Shown in pieces: positions 23,876 to 33,131 of a DNA stretch of 44,652 nucleotides; positions within the stretch are counted from its first letter, which is position 1; every line of letters starts with the position of its first letter. The stretch spans positions 10,680 to 55,331 of the forward strand of contig JAKCWW010002604.1 in the NCBI GenBank assembly GCA_026260175.1, written 5' to 3'. The position numbers and the translations under genes were made by a program. Below the pieces are notes generated by a model. That model did no database searches, had not been told where the DNA came from, and worked only from the letters and a program-made list of their open reading frames with translations. The stretch comes from Reticulitermes lucifugus (lineage: Eukaryota > Arthropoda > Insecta > Blattodea > Rhinotermitidae).

Positions 23876-24122
23876 TTTTTTTAATGGCTCGACAGCCCCT
23901 TGGGGGCCTAGGCCGCCTCATTTTTCGAGGTTTCACGANNNNNNNNNNNNNNNNNNNNNNNNNNNNNNNNNNNNNNNNNNNNNNNNNNNNNNNNNNNNNN
24001 NNNNNNNNNNNNNNNNNNNNNNNNNNNNNNNNNNNNNNNNNNNNNNNNNNNNCGAACCCACAATCCCAGTAAGCGAGCGGCCGTAGACCCACGCCTTACA
24101 CCGCGCGGCCACTGGTATCGGC
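23876..24122 (-). mobile_element. tRNA-derived SINE, copy A, interrupted by an assembly gap
   Basis: Same family and orientation as 42461-42723. The left part (GCCCCTTGGGGGCCTAGGC block) is the 3' body and the right part is the tRNA-like head. The Ns at 23939-24052 lie inside the body. The copy is flanked by an 8-bp direct repeat, GGGTAGGT, at 23868-23875 and 24123-24130, and has an A-rich 3' tail on the minus strand. Confidence 0.85.
23939..24052. other. Assembly gap (114 N)
   Basis: Run of 114 Ns. By comparison with the intact SINE, the missing bases correspond to 42528-42652 (125 nt), so the gap size is close to right and the missing sequence is SINE body and tRNA-like B-box region. Confidence 0.9.
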
Positions 24123-24324
24123 GGGTAGGTCTTTACCCGTTAGAAATTATGGAAGACCGTTATAGAAAGTATATAATTAAGAACGTCTAACAGTTGCCGC
24201 TGTAAGAAAGCAGGCTTAAAACTGGAAACAGATGTTTTTATGGTATTCATACCGTTCTTATACTTACAATGAGTACATCAACCAACTTATGCACTTAATA
24301 AAATACATTCAGGAGCAATTACAA

Positions 24325-24368
24325 AACTCCTACATGTTTTGGCACCGGGGTGCCATCATCAGGGAGTT
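24325..24368 (-). ncRNA. Hammerhead-ribozyme-like motif H4
   Basis: Minus strand: AACTCC, CTGATGA, a six-pair GGCACC-CC-GGTGCC hairpin, AAAAC, ATGTA, GGAGTT. Helix I is a perfect 6-bp pair (24363-24368 with 24325-24330). Only the expected G12 of GAAAC is changed, to A. The NUH site would be GUA. A downstream AAGTGCATAAGTTGG block resembles AAGTGCATTTGTTGG after H7. Confidence 0.6.
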
Positions 24369-24557
24369 ATTCAGAACAAAGGAGTAGCAAGGCCAACAGC
24401 TAATCAGGTATTGTGTCTCAATTCTTAAAATGATTAAAATATTAAAATTCTAAAATATGCAAAGTTAATAATCATAAAATTACAGTGTTGTAAATTTAAA
24501 ATTTTTAAAGTGAGCAATTCCAGGTAGAAGTTTCCAGTTGTTTACAATCTGTATGGT

Positions 24558-24671
24558 GCATGTATACAAATATCTGTCTCGATCTATATAATTCGAAAAC
24601 ATCTCGTCCTGTATTTACAGGACGAGATCTCTCCGGATCACATAGATCGAGACAGACGTCTGTATGCATGC
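24558..24671. repeat. Nested 114-nt palindrome
   Basis: Two 56-nt arms (24558-24613 and 24616-24671) are imperfect reverse complements around a TT centre. The inner 13 bp are perfect (ATCTCGTCCTGTA against TACAGGACGAGAT). An outer block, TCTGTCTCGATCTAT against ATAGATCGAGACAGA, is also perfect. Confidence 0.85.
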
Positions 24672-24896
24672 TTTGTTCGTAATTTTGAAGTGAGCACGTA
24701 GACTAATTCTGAAGTCGTCCTTATCCATCCGTGTGTTTGAATCATCTCTGAAACAGTTCAGCGGATTGCTATAAAATGGTATGAAGGGCTGTACACTAAC
24801 ATTTGTCGGACGGATTTGCTTTTCTTAATCGTCCAGGAAAACCTTTTCTCTACACGAAGCTTAAATATAATTAAATATAATTCAATACTACTATGA

Positions 24897-24950
24897 TCTT
24901 GGATGTAACGCCCTATAACGTGGTAGGAATGTTCCAACGCTTCCACCCAG
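24897..24950 (+). repeat. Half copy of the 32055-32239 fold-back family
   Basis: TCTTGGATGTAACGCCCTA and the following TGGTAGGAATGTTCCAACG align with the left arm of 32055-32239 (TCTAGGATGTGACGCCGTA, TGGTAGGTATGTACCGACG). No opposite arm was found nearby. Confidence 0.55.
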
Positions 24951-25462
24951 CAGACAGTAATATTCACATTCACTGCCGCGATAGCCTCATATACGAACAG
25001 AACTCCGGAATGAACGTTGCAGAAAACCCAAATTGTAAGTAAAATGAAATGCCAATCCGTACATAGTGCCTGTAATTTAAAAAGTCTGGTCGTTATGCCA
25101 GACTTTTGCTTCCAGGAACTCGATCTTCCACCCCCAATCTAAAATAAATTTCTGGCCCAAAGGTACTCTCGGTGTTTCAGAATTTATGAGGGGAAGGAGG
25201 ATTTCGAGTTAACAAAATCCATGTCACCGACGCACAAATATATGAAGTATCGCCACTCCGATGGCCATTTGGTTCACTCACGAAACGTCACAGGATGGTA
25301 GCAAACATCCGCATATCCCTTTCTTAATCAAGTAGTCTGTCGCTCTTCAGTTTCCGGCTTGGTGTGGTATCAAATCTTTATCAGCGATTCAAAAGTCTGT
25401 GTCGTGGATTCGTCCTCTGAGCCCGTTCGTACTTTCAAAACGTATTTCTACAGTACTCATTA
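24951..25462. other. No recognised feature
   Basis: About 500 bp of mixed composition; nothing recognised. Confidence 0.4.
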
Positions 25463-25980
25463 GGCGCGTTCGCAAAATTGCGAAAAGCGACTGTTAGCTT
25501 CGTCATGTCTGTCTGTCCGTCCGTCCGCATGGAAGAACTCTGCTTCCACTAGAAGGAATTTCATGAAATTTGATATTTTAATATTTTTCAAAAATCTAAC
25601 ATGAAAATTCAATTTTCACTAAAATCTGACAACAATAACGGGTGCTTTACATGAAGACCTATGTACGTTTATGATAGTACGAGTATCTTGCTGAATGGGG
25701 AAATGTCTGAGACAGAAGTTGTAGAGAAAATCAAAACACACGTTTTATGCTCAATAGCCATTTCTCGAAAATTGTGCCGTTTATGAGATAATGTGGAAAA
25801 AGTTGGTACAGCCGGACAGGCCACAGGCGACAATATAATACGGCGCATGCGCTTTGCATGCTGGATAAATAAGGCTATGGACACACACTCAGAATATGTT
25901 ATCTTATTGCTTTTCCACGGCAAAAATGGTTACGCGAACGCCCCTCAATATTACGTTTATACATTACATTGCCTGTCTTT
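25463..25980 (+). repeat. Dispersed ~520-bp repeat, copy 2
   Basis: Begins TAGGCGCGTTCGC with a TTCGCAA-AA-TTGCGAA hairpin at the left end, then GTCTGTCTGTCCGTCCGTCC. It aligns with copies 1 and 3 throughout, including CTTATTGCTTTTCCACGG near 25910. No coding capacity was seen. Confidence 0.8.
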
Positions 25981-26258
25981 TTGCTGTCAGTTTTCTGTGT
26001 GTGAACAATATGAACAATGAAGAAGGTCACCACCATCTGTACGTAAATAACAGGCGCGTATTTGCTTGCATGTACGGGGAAGCTCTTGTTTGTACGCGTG
26101 ATGTCACCTCTGTTAACTATAATATTTGGGTTCGTGACAGGGTCGTAATGTAGAAAGTAATGATTTGACCACGTCCGTACTTGTAAACCTTCATGCGCGT
26201 AGTGCGTTCCAGAACGAAATGTGAGTAGCTACTTAATAATGCTTTGCAGGCTGCATTT

Positions 26259-26465
26259 AGATTCAAATCAAAATTAAAATTATAATTAAATTGACCTATA
26301 TATATATTCCTGTTCTGACACTGTACGGTTAGTACACCACTAACAATCAAATGGTGAAAACGAAGTAGTTGATACAGGTATGTACAGTGTAACACTTCAA
26401 CAGCCATTCTACCAAACATAACCATTAAATAATTTTAATTATAATTTTAATTTTGATTTGAATCT
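26259..26465. repeat. Perfect 32-bp inverted repeat around a 143-bp centre
   Basis: AGATTCAAATCAAAATTAAA and the next 12 bases (26259-26290) are the exact reverse complement of 26434-26465. A perfect pair this long suggests a young MITE or fold-back element, or a recent inversion-type event. No target duplication was identified. Confidence 0.8.
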
Positions 26466-26600
26466 TAAACATCTTAGCTTAAAAATGTTTTAATATTGTT
26501 TTCAGTGTCCACAAACTCAACACAGTTAACGACATTTTATCTACCTAAATTATATATTTAATGAGTACCATACGTGTATAGCTGGTGTAATAAACAATTG

Positions 26601-26645
26601 AGTCCCTGAAGATGAACTGTAACATAGTTCGAAACATGTTGGGCT
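26601..26645 (+). ncRNA. Hammerhead-ribozyme-like motif H5 (intact core)
   Basis: AGTCC (26601-26605), CTGAAGA (26606-26612), hairpin with a perfect GAACT/AGTTC stem, GAAAC (26631-26635), ATGTT, GGGCT (26641-26645). Helix I has five pairs including one G-U. CUGANGA allows A at position 7, so both core boxes fit the consensus. ACAUGU is self-complementary and could form helix III between two molecules, with GUU as cleavage triplet. One of the two best candidates in the window. Confidence 0.65.
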
Positions 26646-27206
26646 ATTTTTAATATAGACTTACTAAATAGCAGATAATAAAGAGTGTATATTTGTCGGA
26701 TCACGATTTTATGGATATGTGAAATCTTACACGTAGATAGATAATAGACATACCTGCACATTATGTGTGAAGTATTGTTTGTAAGTCAACAAACCTTGAA
26801 GCTACGTCTGACAAATGTGTCTGTACGCAAGCAATACGTTCTTCACAAAAGAAAATGCACGAACATAACAATAGTAATACATGTCCATAGAACTGGAAAT
26901 ATGTAGAGTAGGAACGTAGGCTTGATGCAGCTCGGAACTCGCTGTATATGGATTTTGATGGCAGATGATTTCGACTGATTTATATATATGAAAGCCAGGC
27001 TCTTTCTGTGCACAGTTTCCATGACTACGACACACAATTGTTTTTATTTTCATTATTGACCCCACCCCCAGTCACTACCTGTTAAATTAACCGTACAGTC
27101 GAGTATAAATGTGATGAATTTGTGACACGCCGACTGCAAACAAATCAACGGGCGAAACAATATCAGAACCATGTAGGTGGTGTTACGTAACTATTTAAGT
27201 AGTGAA
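26646..27206. other. No recognised feature
   Basis: AT-rich sequence. The first ~60 bp (to GTGTATATTTGTCGG near 26700) look like the 3' tail of the repeat carrying H5, since a similar block follows H4 and H7. Confidence 0.4.
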
Positions 27207-27318
27207 CGTATATAAAGGGGCTAGTAAAAATACCAACACATGCACTATTTAATAAAACCTTTATAGTTTTAAAAATTTGGCCCAAAAGTACGCCCATTAA
27301 TTACGTATATAAAGGGGG
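27207..27318 (+). promoter_or_regulatory. Two TATA-like elements in direct repeat
   Basis: ACGTATATAAAGGGG occurs at 27207-27220 and again at 27303-27318. Each contains a good TATAAAG core-promoter match. They could be old promoters of a repeat or chance; no transcript start or ORF is tied to them. Confidence 0.25.
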
Positions 27319-27579
27319 TATTAATATTTTGATAATGTAAGACTTCAATTAATAAACGTAAATTGAAAGCGTAACGCTCAAGCATTGTCTTGGTTCCTGA
27401 TTGACACTCTAATTAAGTTTTTATATCGAAAAATTAAAATCATTAAACAGGAATTAAGCAAAACAAGCCTGTTACAAAAGCACGTAATAGATGATGATAA
27501 AACAATGGAAGAGAAAGAAAGACGATTAATCAGAGAATGAAATTGAATTATGAGATTATTTTTTTTAATTGGTACTTTT

Positions 27580-27935
27580 TGAGATTTACAAAAAGCGCAG
27601 ATTCAATAGTTTCGGATGACATACAACATACTACAACCACTGTTCCTGCATGCTCAAAAATATGGGAAATCCCACTTCATGAATTTAAATTGAAAGGAGC
27701 AACAGCAGTTATAATGGTAAGGAATTTGAATTGAAATATCTGCTTACTCACTAGCACAAGATTACTGATAGAGGAAATGCATGAAAATCGTTTAAAGGTA
27801 GAATTTTAACAGGCGGCCTCTTAGGAGTTAATCATTCATACAAGACGACTTAGCTCTAAGTGAAATACCTTTTACATTAAAAACGAGCCAATTTCCAGTA
27901 ATAACCAGCACTCACACTGACCGTAAACGAATCAC
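27580..27935 (+). pseudogene. Helitron helicase (Pif1-like) C-terminal fragment
   Basis: Readable pieces are SADSIVSDDIQ, then IPLHEFKLKGATAVIMVRNLN (27660-27735), TSTRLLIEEMHENRLKVE in the next frame, ILTGGLLGVNHSY, and EIPFTLKTSQFPV near 27870. In order these match the Helitron Rep/Helicase C-terminal helicase region (LKVG-PVMLLRNLN, NGTRL, ILTG, PFTLKR-QFPV). At least three frameshifts are needed and the final helicase motif is lost. Upstream Rep and N-terminal helicase domains were not seen, and Helitron ends (TC...CTRR hairpin) were not identified. Confidence 0.7.
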
Positions 27936-27987
27936 AAAGGCAAATATTCGAACCTGTTGCGATTTACCTTGCAGAGCCTGTTATTTT

Positions 27988-27991
<4 letters not shown>

Positions 27992-28021
<30 letters not shown>
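27992..28021. repeat. (TA)n microsatellite
   Basis: Uninterrupted alternating TA tract of about 30 bp. Confidence 0.9.
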
Positions 28022-28024
<3 letters not shown>

Positions 28025-28799
28025 TTGCCACTTCACATGCCAGAAGTGAGGTAACCTCAAATCTTATGATGCAGGCACCATACTTCTGCAAAACATCGGT
28101 GACAGTTAAGGTTCTCGGCACCGAATAGTTTATCAGACAAAGCAAGTAATTCTTAAACGAAGACAAAGTTTTAACTCTGAGTAATCTTTATCCTGAAATT
28201 TTTTATAGTTAAAATAATAATGTTATAACTTGAAGTCAAGTTGTGTATGTCTGTGTTTGATATATTTTTGTTTGTCTAGGAAGAAAACAGCTTTTATGAT
28301 CCCTTATTTGCCGGTCCGCCATTCTTGGCGGGGAAGAAACTAGTGAATATGTTCCAATCCCATTTCCGTATTTCGGCTTTAATTCTGTCATTACATAATT
28401 GCTAAAGCCTGTCAAGTTTCGGTACTTGAATGTAAGCAGCCTAGACACGATTTGAAGCGAAATACATAGGCATAATACAAATTTGTATTTTAAGTTTAAC
28501 TCTGCAATTCATTGGCTTCGGTACCAGAGTAGGCTTAATGAATCACAGTCGTATTCAAAACAATAAAAATATTTATATATGTTACAAATTCAGAGGTTAC
28601 GCTGTAGTCGTTGGTTAGAAAACAGAAATCTCGGAGGGGGGGGGTTGCCGGTGGGACTATTGGTGAAGACAAAAAGTGGAATGCAGAAACAAATGAACGC
28701 CAGCTGGAGAAACTTTCGGTTAGATTGAAGAGCAGTGGATATAAGACTTGTGGAAAGAACATTACTTGTTATTCGTGAATTGGAGTAGAGTCCTTCGTG
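28022..28799. other. No recognised feature
   Basis: AT-rich sequence with a G-run near 28635; no coding or repeat family recognised. Confidence 0.4.
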
Positions 28800-28985
28800 A
28801 CAAGTGAACAGTTGTTTAGTTATCCAAGAAATTCCCGGAATTTTATGAAAGCCGGAGGTTTTTTACTGTGTTGACAAGCGCCCGCCATTGGTCCCTACCA
28901 TGAGCCAGATGATTCCAGTCCACAACTTTCCATCCTATTTCGTTGAGATACATTTTAATATTATCCTCCTATCTACGCCTAGATA
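28800..28985 (-). pseudogene. LINE ORF2 C-terminal end, relic
   Basis: The minus strand encodes EDNIKMYLNEIGWKVVDWNH, then GRDQWRALVNTVKNLRLS and a stop, followed by the family 3' UTR (AATTCCGGGAATTTCTTGG). This is the conserved end of a very common insect LINE ORF2 (RRRWEDNIKMDLREVG...[18 protein letters not shown]). Only the extreme 3' end is present, as expected from 5' truncation during retrotransposition or later decay. Confidence 0.8.
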
Positions 28986-29550
28986 CAGCGGCGTAGTTAG
29001 AATTTTTGCGCCACTTTTTATAAAATTGTCATAAAACAGACTTGGCTTGCAAAGAAAACTATTTATTTTAAATCTTGCTTCTTATAATTATGTGGCGAAT
29101 CAACGTGATTATCACATCGAGGACATCTGCAGATTTTCGGCAAAACATATGCATGAAAGTATGTGCCACCCCCCGAACACTTCTGGCTCTTAAAATAACT
29201 CAATTTTCGGAAAATTTGAACATGCTGTTTTTCCGACAAACCTCGCAATTAAGTTATGGTTTTCAAAAATGTCTTCCTGGCCTTTGCTTTTGCAGAATTA
29301 CTGGTAAGTGATCTAATGCCGATTTTGGCTGCATTTTGTGTTTGATAGCCGAAGTAACAGGATTATTTAGCCGGGTTTGGCATATGAAATATTTTCTGTA
29401 GTTTTTAATTATGTTTAATGTACTAAATGACCTTTCAATACTGGCAACCTTTACAGGAAGCGTAACAAACAGGCGAGAAAACTATACTTGTGCATCTTGG
29501 AAAATTCACTTTAAAAAAACTGTAACTTGTAAAAAAGGTAAAGTTATTAC
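28986..29550. other. No recognised feature
   Basis: Mixed sequence; nothing recognised. Confidence 0.4.
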
Positions 29551-29690
29551 TATCCACGCCATGAAATCATGTAGTGGAGTAGAGGTATAGCTCCGCTAAT
29601 TCTTTACCTCGGCACTGGATGGAGGTGAGTGTCAACTTCACGCCCCTACCGCTTTACCCTTCAGAAAGAACGACAGTACCTGGTTGGGCC
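29551..29690 (-). mobile_element. Second SINE family, truncated copy
   Basis: CCACGCCATGAA, AGAGGTATAGCTCCGCTAA, GGAGGTGAGTGTCAACTTCA and GTACCTGGTT align with the 3' half of 42738-43040 in the same orientation. The tRNA-like head is missing. Confidence 0.65.
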
Positions 29691-29989
29691 CCAGAGCCGG
29701 TCCGAACGTTTTGGAGAAGAAAAAAGTCTCAAGTATTGTTCAATCGACGTTGAAACAGCACAAGGTCTGTAGTTCGAACTTGGAATTTGTATATTTTGTT
29801 AAATGTGGCACGAAGGGTGTTCCAGGAACCTAGCGGTTGTTGTAGGGACAATAGATGTGTTATTTTCCTGCCTTAATGCTAGATTGCCTTTTCAAGTCCT
29901 TAAGTGGTAATTGTGCTGCGGAGATCAAGCACTCAGGTAGCCATCCGAGAGGAGTGTGGTCCTGCTTGCGCTTGGGTCTCCGTAGTCGC

Positions 29990-30125
29990 ACAGTATGCTT
30001 GCTGCCTGGAACAAGGCTCGTACATTCTTCTTGGACTGCTTGACCCTTGAAGATGGGATCGATAGGTTGTCCTGAAACTTCGGTACGGAATTACCATTCT
30101 ACGCTGCGTAAAATCCCAGAAGAGC
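29990..30125 (+). repeat. GAAAC/CCAGAAGA repeat family, copy
   Basis: CTTCTTGGACTGCTTGACCC matches the right half of the hairpin at 7424-7449. It is followed by GAAGATGGG, GAAACTTCGGTACG and CGTAAAATCCCAGAAGAGCG. The last block is the shared family end, also seen at 32231-32239 and 34810-34826. Confidence 0.6.
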
Positions 30126-30879
30126 GCAGATCTCAAGGCTATAGTGGTTAATAAATTGGTACAGTTGTCCAATTTGTTATTCATATCCATCCATTCTTAG
30201 TGCATTCACGTACGAGTAGTATCTAGCGCCTTGCGTAAATCAGTATACAGTATGCAGCTCTGGCAGAAATCTATATGTCTGAGCCGTATTAACTTGTTAC
30301 TGCAACGAGTCAACGTTTATATTTAATGAACCCTGAGAGGGACTCCCTGAGAACAGTAGTACATGTTCATGCCCTTGATTTGATGCTCGGCTGGACAATC
30401 CCTTGAGAAAAGTCCGCGCGAACCGGACGCTGTGGCGTGTAGAAATAAGGATGACTGTACCAACTTTTAGTTTTCGTTTAAGTCTTTTCTTAACAAGGAA
30501 ACTGCATTAACAAACTGCTTGGGAAATTGAGGAGATACCACTTCCGGATATTTTTTTTGACATTTGCACATAGGTTTAGAATATATGCGTCTGATATATT
30601 AGTGAGTTTTGGGGTTCAAGAATTCCTTGCATTCCTAAAAATCGTTGATTGATTTGAGAATTTATTTTGTCCTCCACATATTATCTAACAAAACACGGGC
30701 TCATAAAGTAATACATTAAATTGCACGCACTGTAGCCAAACTTGGTATGTATTCGTGTCAAACGGAGTACTTGCTAATTACCTCTAATTGGCCGGAAAAG
30801 TGTTAGTGTAAAAACAGTAATTTGTTGCGACGATCTCGTGGGCCCCTATGATTTGCATACTCCTGCTATATGGTAGCTA
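30126..30879. other. No recognised feature
   Basis: Mixed AT-rich sequence; nothing recognised. Confidence 0.4.
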
Positions 30880-31057
30880 CGTCCATCCCTAGGTCTTCCA
30901 AGTGGCCTCTTTCGGGTTTTCGTACCAAAATTCTTTATGCATTTTTTCTCTCATACGTGCTAATTACTCCTCCCAGCTCGTGATGCCATCTTCCTAATAA
31001 TATTTGGCGTGGAGTACAAACAATGCAGCTTGTCGTTATTAAGCTTCCTCCAGCCTT
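30880..31057 (-). pseudogene. LINE ORF2 C-terminal segment, relic
   Basis: The minus strand reads GWRKLNNDKLHCLYSTPNII, then after frame changes GVISTYERKNA and RKRPLGRPR. These are consecutive blocks of the same insect LINE family end (EWRKLHNEELHSLYSSPNIIRMIKSRRMRWAGH...GKPEGKRPLGRPRRRW). It covers the region just upstream of the part kept at 28800-28985. It abuts the start of the dispersed repeat copy 3 at 31060. Confidence 0.75.
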
Positions 31058-31059
31058 GT

Positions 31060-31580
31060 TAGGCGCGTTCGCAAAACTGCGAAAAGCGACTGTTAGCTTC
31101 GTCATGTCTGTCTGTCCGTCCGCGTGGAACAACTCGACTCCCACTGGACGGAGTTTCATGAAACTTTATAGCTGAGTATTTTTCAAATATTTGACGAAAA
31201 AATACAAGTTTCACTAAAATCTGACAAGAATAACGGGTACTTTACTTGAAGACCTCTGTACATTTATGATAATATCTCGCAGAATTCTTCTTAGAATGAG
31301 AAATGTTTGAGACAAAAGTTGTAGAGAAAATCAGAACACACGTTTCATGTTCAGTAACTTTTTCCCGAAAATCGTGCCAATCATGAGATAATGTGGAAAA
31401 CTATGGTAGAGTCGGACAGGACAGATGACAATATAATACGGCGCTTTCACTTTGCATGCTGGGTAACTAAGGCTACAGAGACACACTCAGAATATGTAAT
31501 ACTTATTGCTTTTCCACGGCAACAATGATTAAGCAAATACGCCTCAATGTTACGTTATACGTGCATTGCCGGTCTTGTTT
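31060..31580 (+). repeat. Dispersed ~520-bp repeat, copy 3
   Basis: Begins TTAGGCGCGTTCGC with the TTCGCAA-AAC-TGCGAA hairpin and aligns with copies 1 and 2 over their length, ending near CATTGCCGGTCTTG. It lies about 230 bp upstream of the initiator tRNA. Confidence 0.8.
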
Positions 31581-31809
31581 TGTTTCCCCAGGTGCACCTT
31601 CTAAGCGCTCCACACACGCACACCCTCTGTCGTCCCCCAGTGTGAGACACCGAATTGTACATTCTCGCACAACAAATGTGTTGTACTGGACCAGTCTAGA
31701 ACGAATATATACCATGTTCAACTTTATAGATTACGTAATTCGATTACGGTCACCAGCGTAGTGGTGAAAGTATAATGTCTTCTCAACAACATAACCTTTG
31801 TCAATTGTA

Positions 31810-31881
31810 AGCAGAGTGGCGCAGTGGAAGCGTGCTGGGCCCATAACCCAGAGGTCCGTGGATCGAAACCACGCTCTGCTA
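31810..31881 (+). tRNA. Initiator tRNA-Met (CAT)
   Basis: A 72-nt cloverleaf with acceptor AGCAGAG/CTCTGCT, no intron, and anticodon CAT at 31842-31844 in the loop CCCATAA. Cytosolic eukaryotic initiator hallmarks are present: the A1:U72 pair, three consecutive G:C pairs at the base of the anticodon stem (CTGGG/CCCAG), and GATCGAAAC in place of the elongator GTTCGA T loop. The T stem is CGTGG/CCACG, fully paired. It would deliver Met-tRNAi to start codons as part of the eIF2 ternary complex. A T9 run follows nine bases after the 3' end. Nothing looks broken, so it is probably a functional gene, with a B box (GGATCGAAACC) of the usual initiator form. Confidence 0.95.
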
Positions 31882-31889
31882 TTTGCAAG

Positions 31890-31898
31890 TTTTTTTTT
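31890..31898 (+). terminator. RNA polymerase III terminator of the initiator tRNA
   Basis: Nine consecutive T on the coding strand beginning nine bases after the last tRNA base. Confidence 0.85.
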
Positions 31899-32054
31899 GT
31901 CAAATTCATGCTGAACGGCGAGCCATGCTGAGAAAGCATAAAGACGGTGGTACATGTGATAGAGAGTGTGTATTTTTTAAACGACAATGGCCGGAAGCAA
32001 ATGTAGAGAAGTTGTGTTGATTTTTAATAAATTTCTTACATACGAGTATAACAG

Positions 32055-32239
32055 TCTTCTAGGATGTGACGCCGTATAGTCTGGTAGGTATGTACCGACG
32101 TTTCAGAGGAACCTGCTGCCTACACCATTAGAGTAATTAATCTGCTCTGATGATTGAGGAAGCAGGTTGCTAGATCACTACATTGTCCCGAAACGTCGGG
32201 GAACCAATTACCAGTGACGCGGCGTCATATCCCAGAAGA
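32055..32239. repeat. Fold-back element, GAAACGTCGG family
   Basis: The left arm (TCTTCTAGGATGTGACGCCG, then ACCGACGTTTCAGAGGAACC) is repeated inverted in the right arm (CGAAACGTCGGGGAACC, then GACGCGGCGTCATATCCCAG). Each arm contains a GAAACGTC block, and the right half has CTGATGA at 32146-32152, but no convincing flanking helix I was found. Confidence 0.7.
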
Positions 32240-32403
32240 ACGGATACCTCAGCTACACCGCTCGAAAACCTAACAAGATAGGAAATGTAAGTATAACGTA
32301 ACATAGTGGCGCGTTGGGATCTTTGCTTACAGCGAAACGAGATGTGATGCCATGGAAACGCAACAATCAGTTCTATGTTGTATTGTTGAGCTACATGTGT
32401 CGC

Positions 32404-32618
32404 TGTTAACAATGTCAAATAGACTTAGGTCTTCCCGTAAAGTGCCTGACATTTTGTGCGATTTTAACCAGACTTGAATTCTCTTGACAGATTTTAATAA
32501 AAGTTCCCAATACCAAATTTCACGAAAATCCGTCCAGTGAGAGACGAGTTGTTCCATGCGAATGGACAGACACGAAGAAGCTAGTCGTCGCTATTCGCAA
32601 CTATGCGAACGCTACTAA
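32404..32618 (-). repeat. Dispersed repeat, copy 4 (truncated, inverted)
   Basis: On the minus strand the sequence runs GCGTTCGCATAGTTGCGAA, TGTCTGTCC, GCATGGAACAACTCGTCTC, ACTGGACGGATTTTCGTGAA, AAGACCTA. It follows the first ~215 bp of copies 1-3 and then departs. The tRNA gene therefore sits between two oppositely oriented copies. Confidence 0.7.
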
Positions 32619-32879
32619 AAACTGGCAGTAATTTCTGAGTCTTATCTTCTGTGCTGCCTGTAGTGTGATAAGCTACGGAGCAGTAGACAGCTGCCGGTAT
32701 ACATGCACGTATCTGCAGTAAACAGAGCTATTGAACGTAGAAAGCTAGCAAGAAAACATTAAGCAAATGTGTGCACTCCACTGACGTACAGTCTTATACT
32801 TTTGAACTAACTGAAAAGTTCTTCTTAATTAAGGACTACATCATGGAGACGTGTGAGCGAGTGGAGATAACACGTACTC

Positions 32880-33131
32880 CGTAGGCGTAACTTAGGGGGT
32901 ACAAGGGGGGGGGAATGCCCCTCCACTATTTGTTTCTACTTAAGAATAGTTTTTTGGATACTTATTTGAAGAGGGGCAAATAAAACGATAGAAATATTTT
33001 TAAAACGACCATTTGGGTGGCGTAAAAACAGAAAAAAAATGAAAAACCCGCGTTTTACGGTACTTGAGTTTCTAATACCCATGGTCGATTTTGTCTCCCC
33101 CCCCCATGTTATTAGCCAAGTTACGCCTATG
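32880..33131. mobile_element. Short MITE, hAT-like, with imperfect 8-bp target duplication
   Basis: Ends are CGTAGGCGTAACTTA and, on the opposite strand, CATAGGCGTAACTTG (13 of 15 identical). Flanks ACGTACTC (32872-32879) and ACATACTC (33132-33139) match at 7 of 8 bases. A G9 run lies near the left end and a C9 run near the right. An 8-bp duplication suggests hAT mobilisation. The element is 252 bp and non-coding. Confidence 0.6.
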
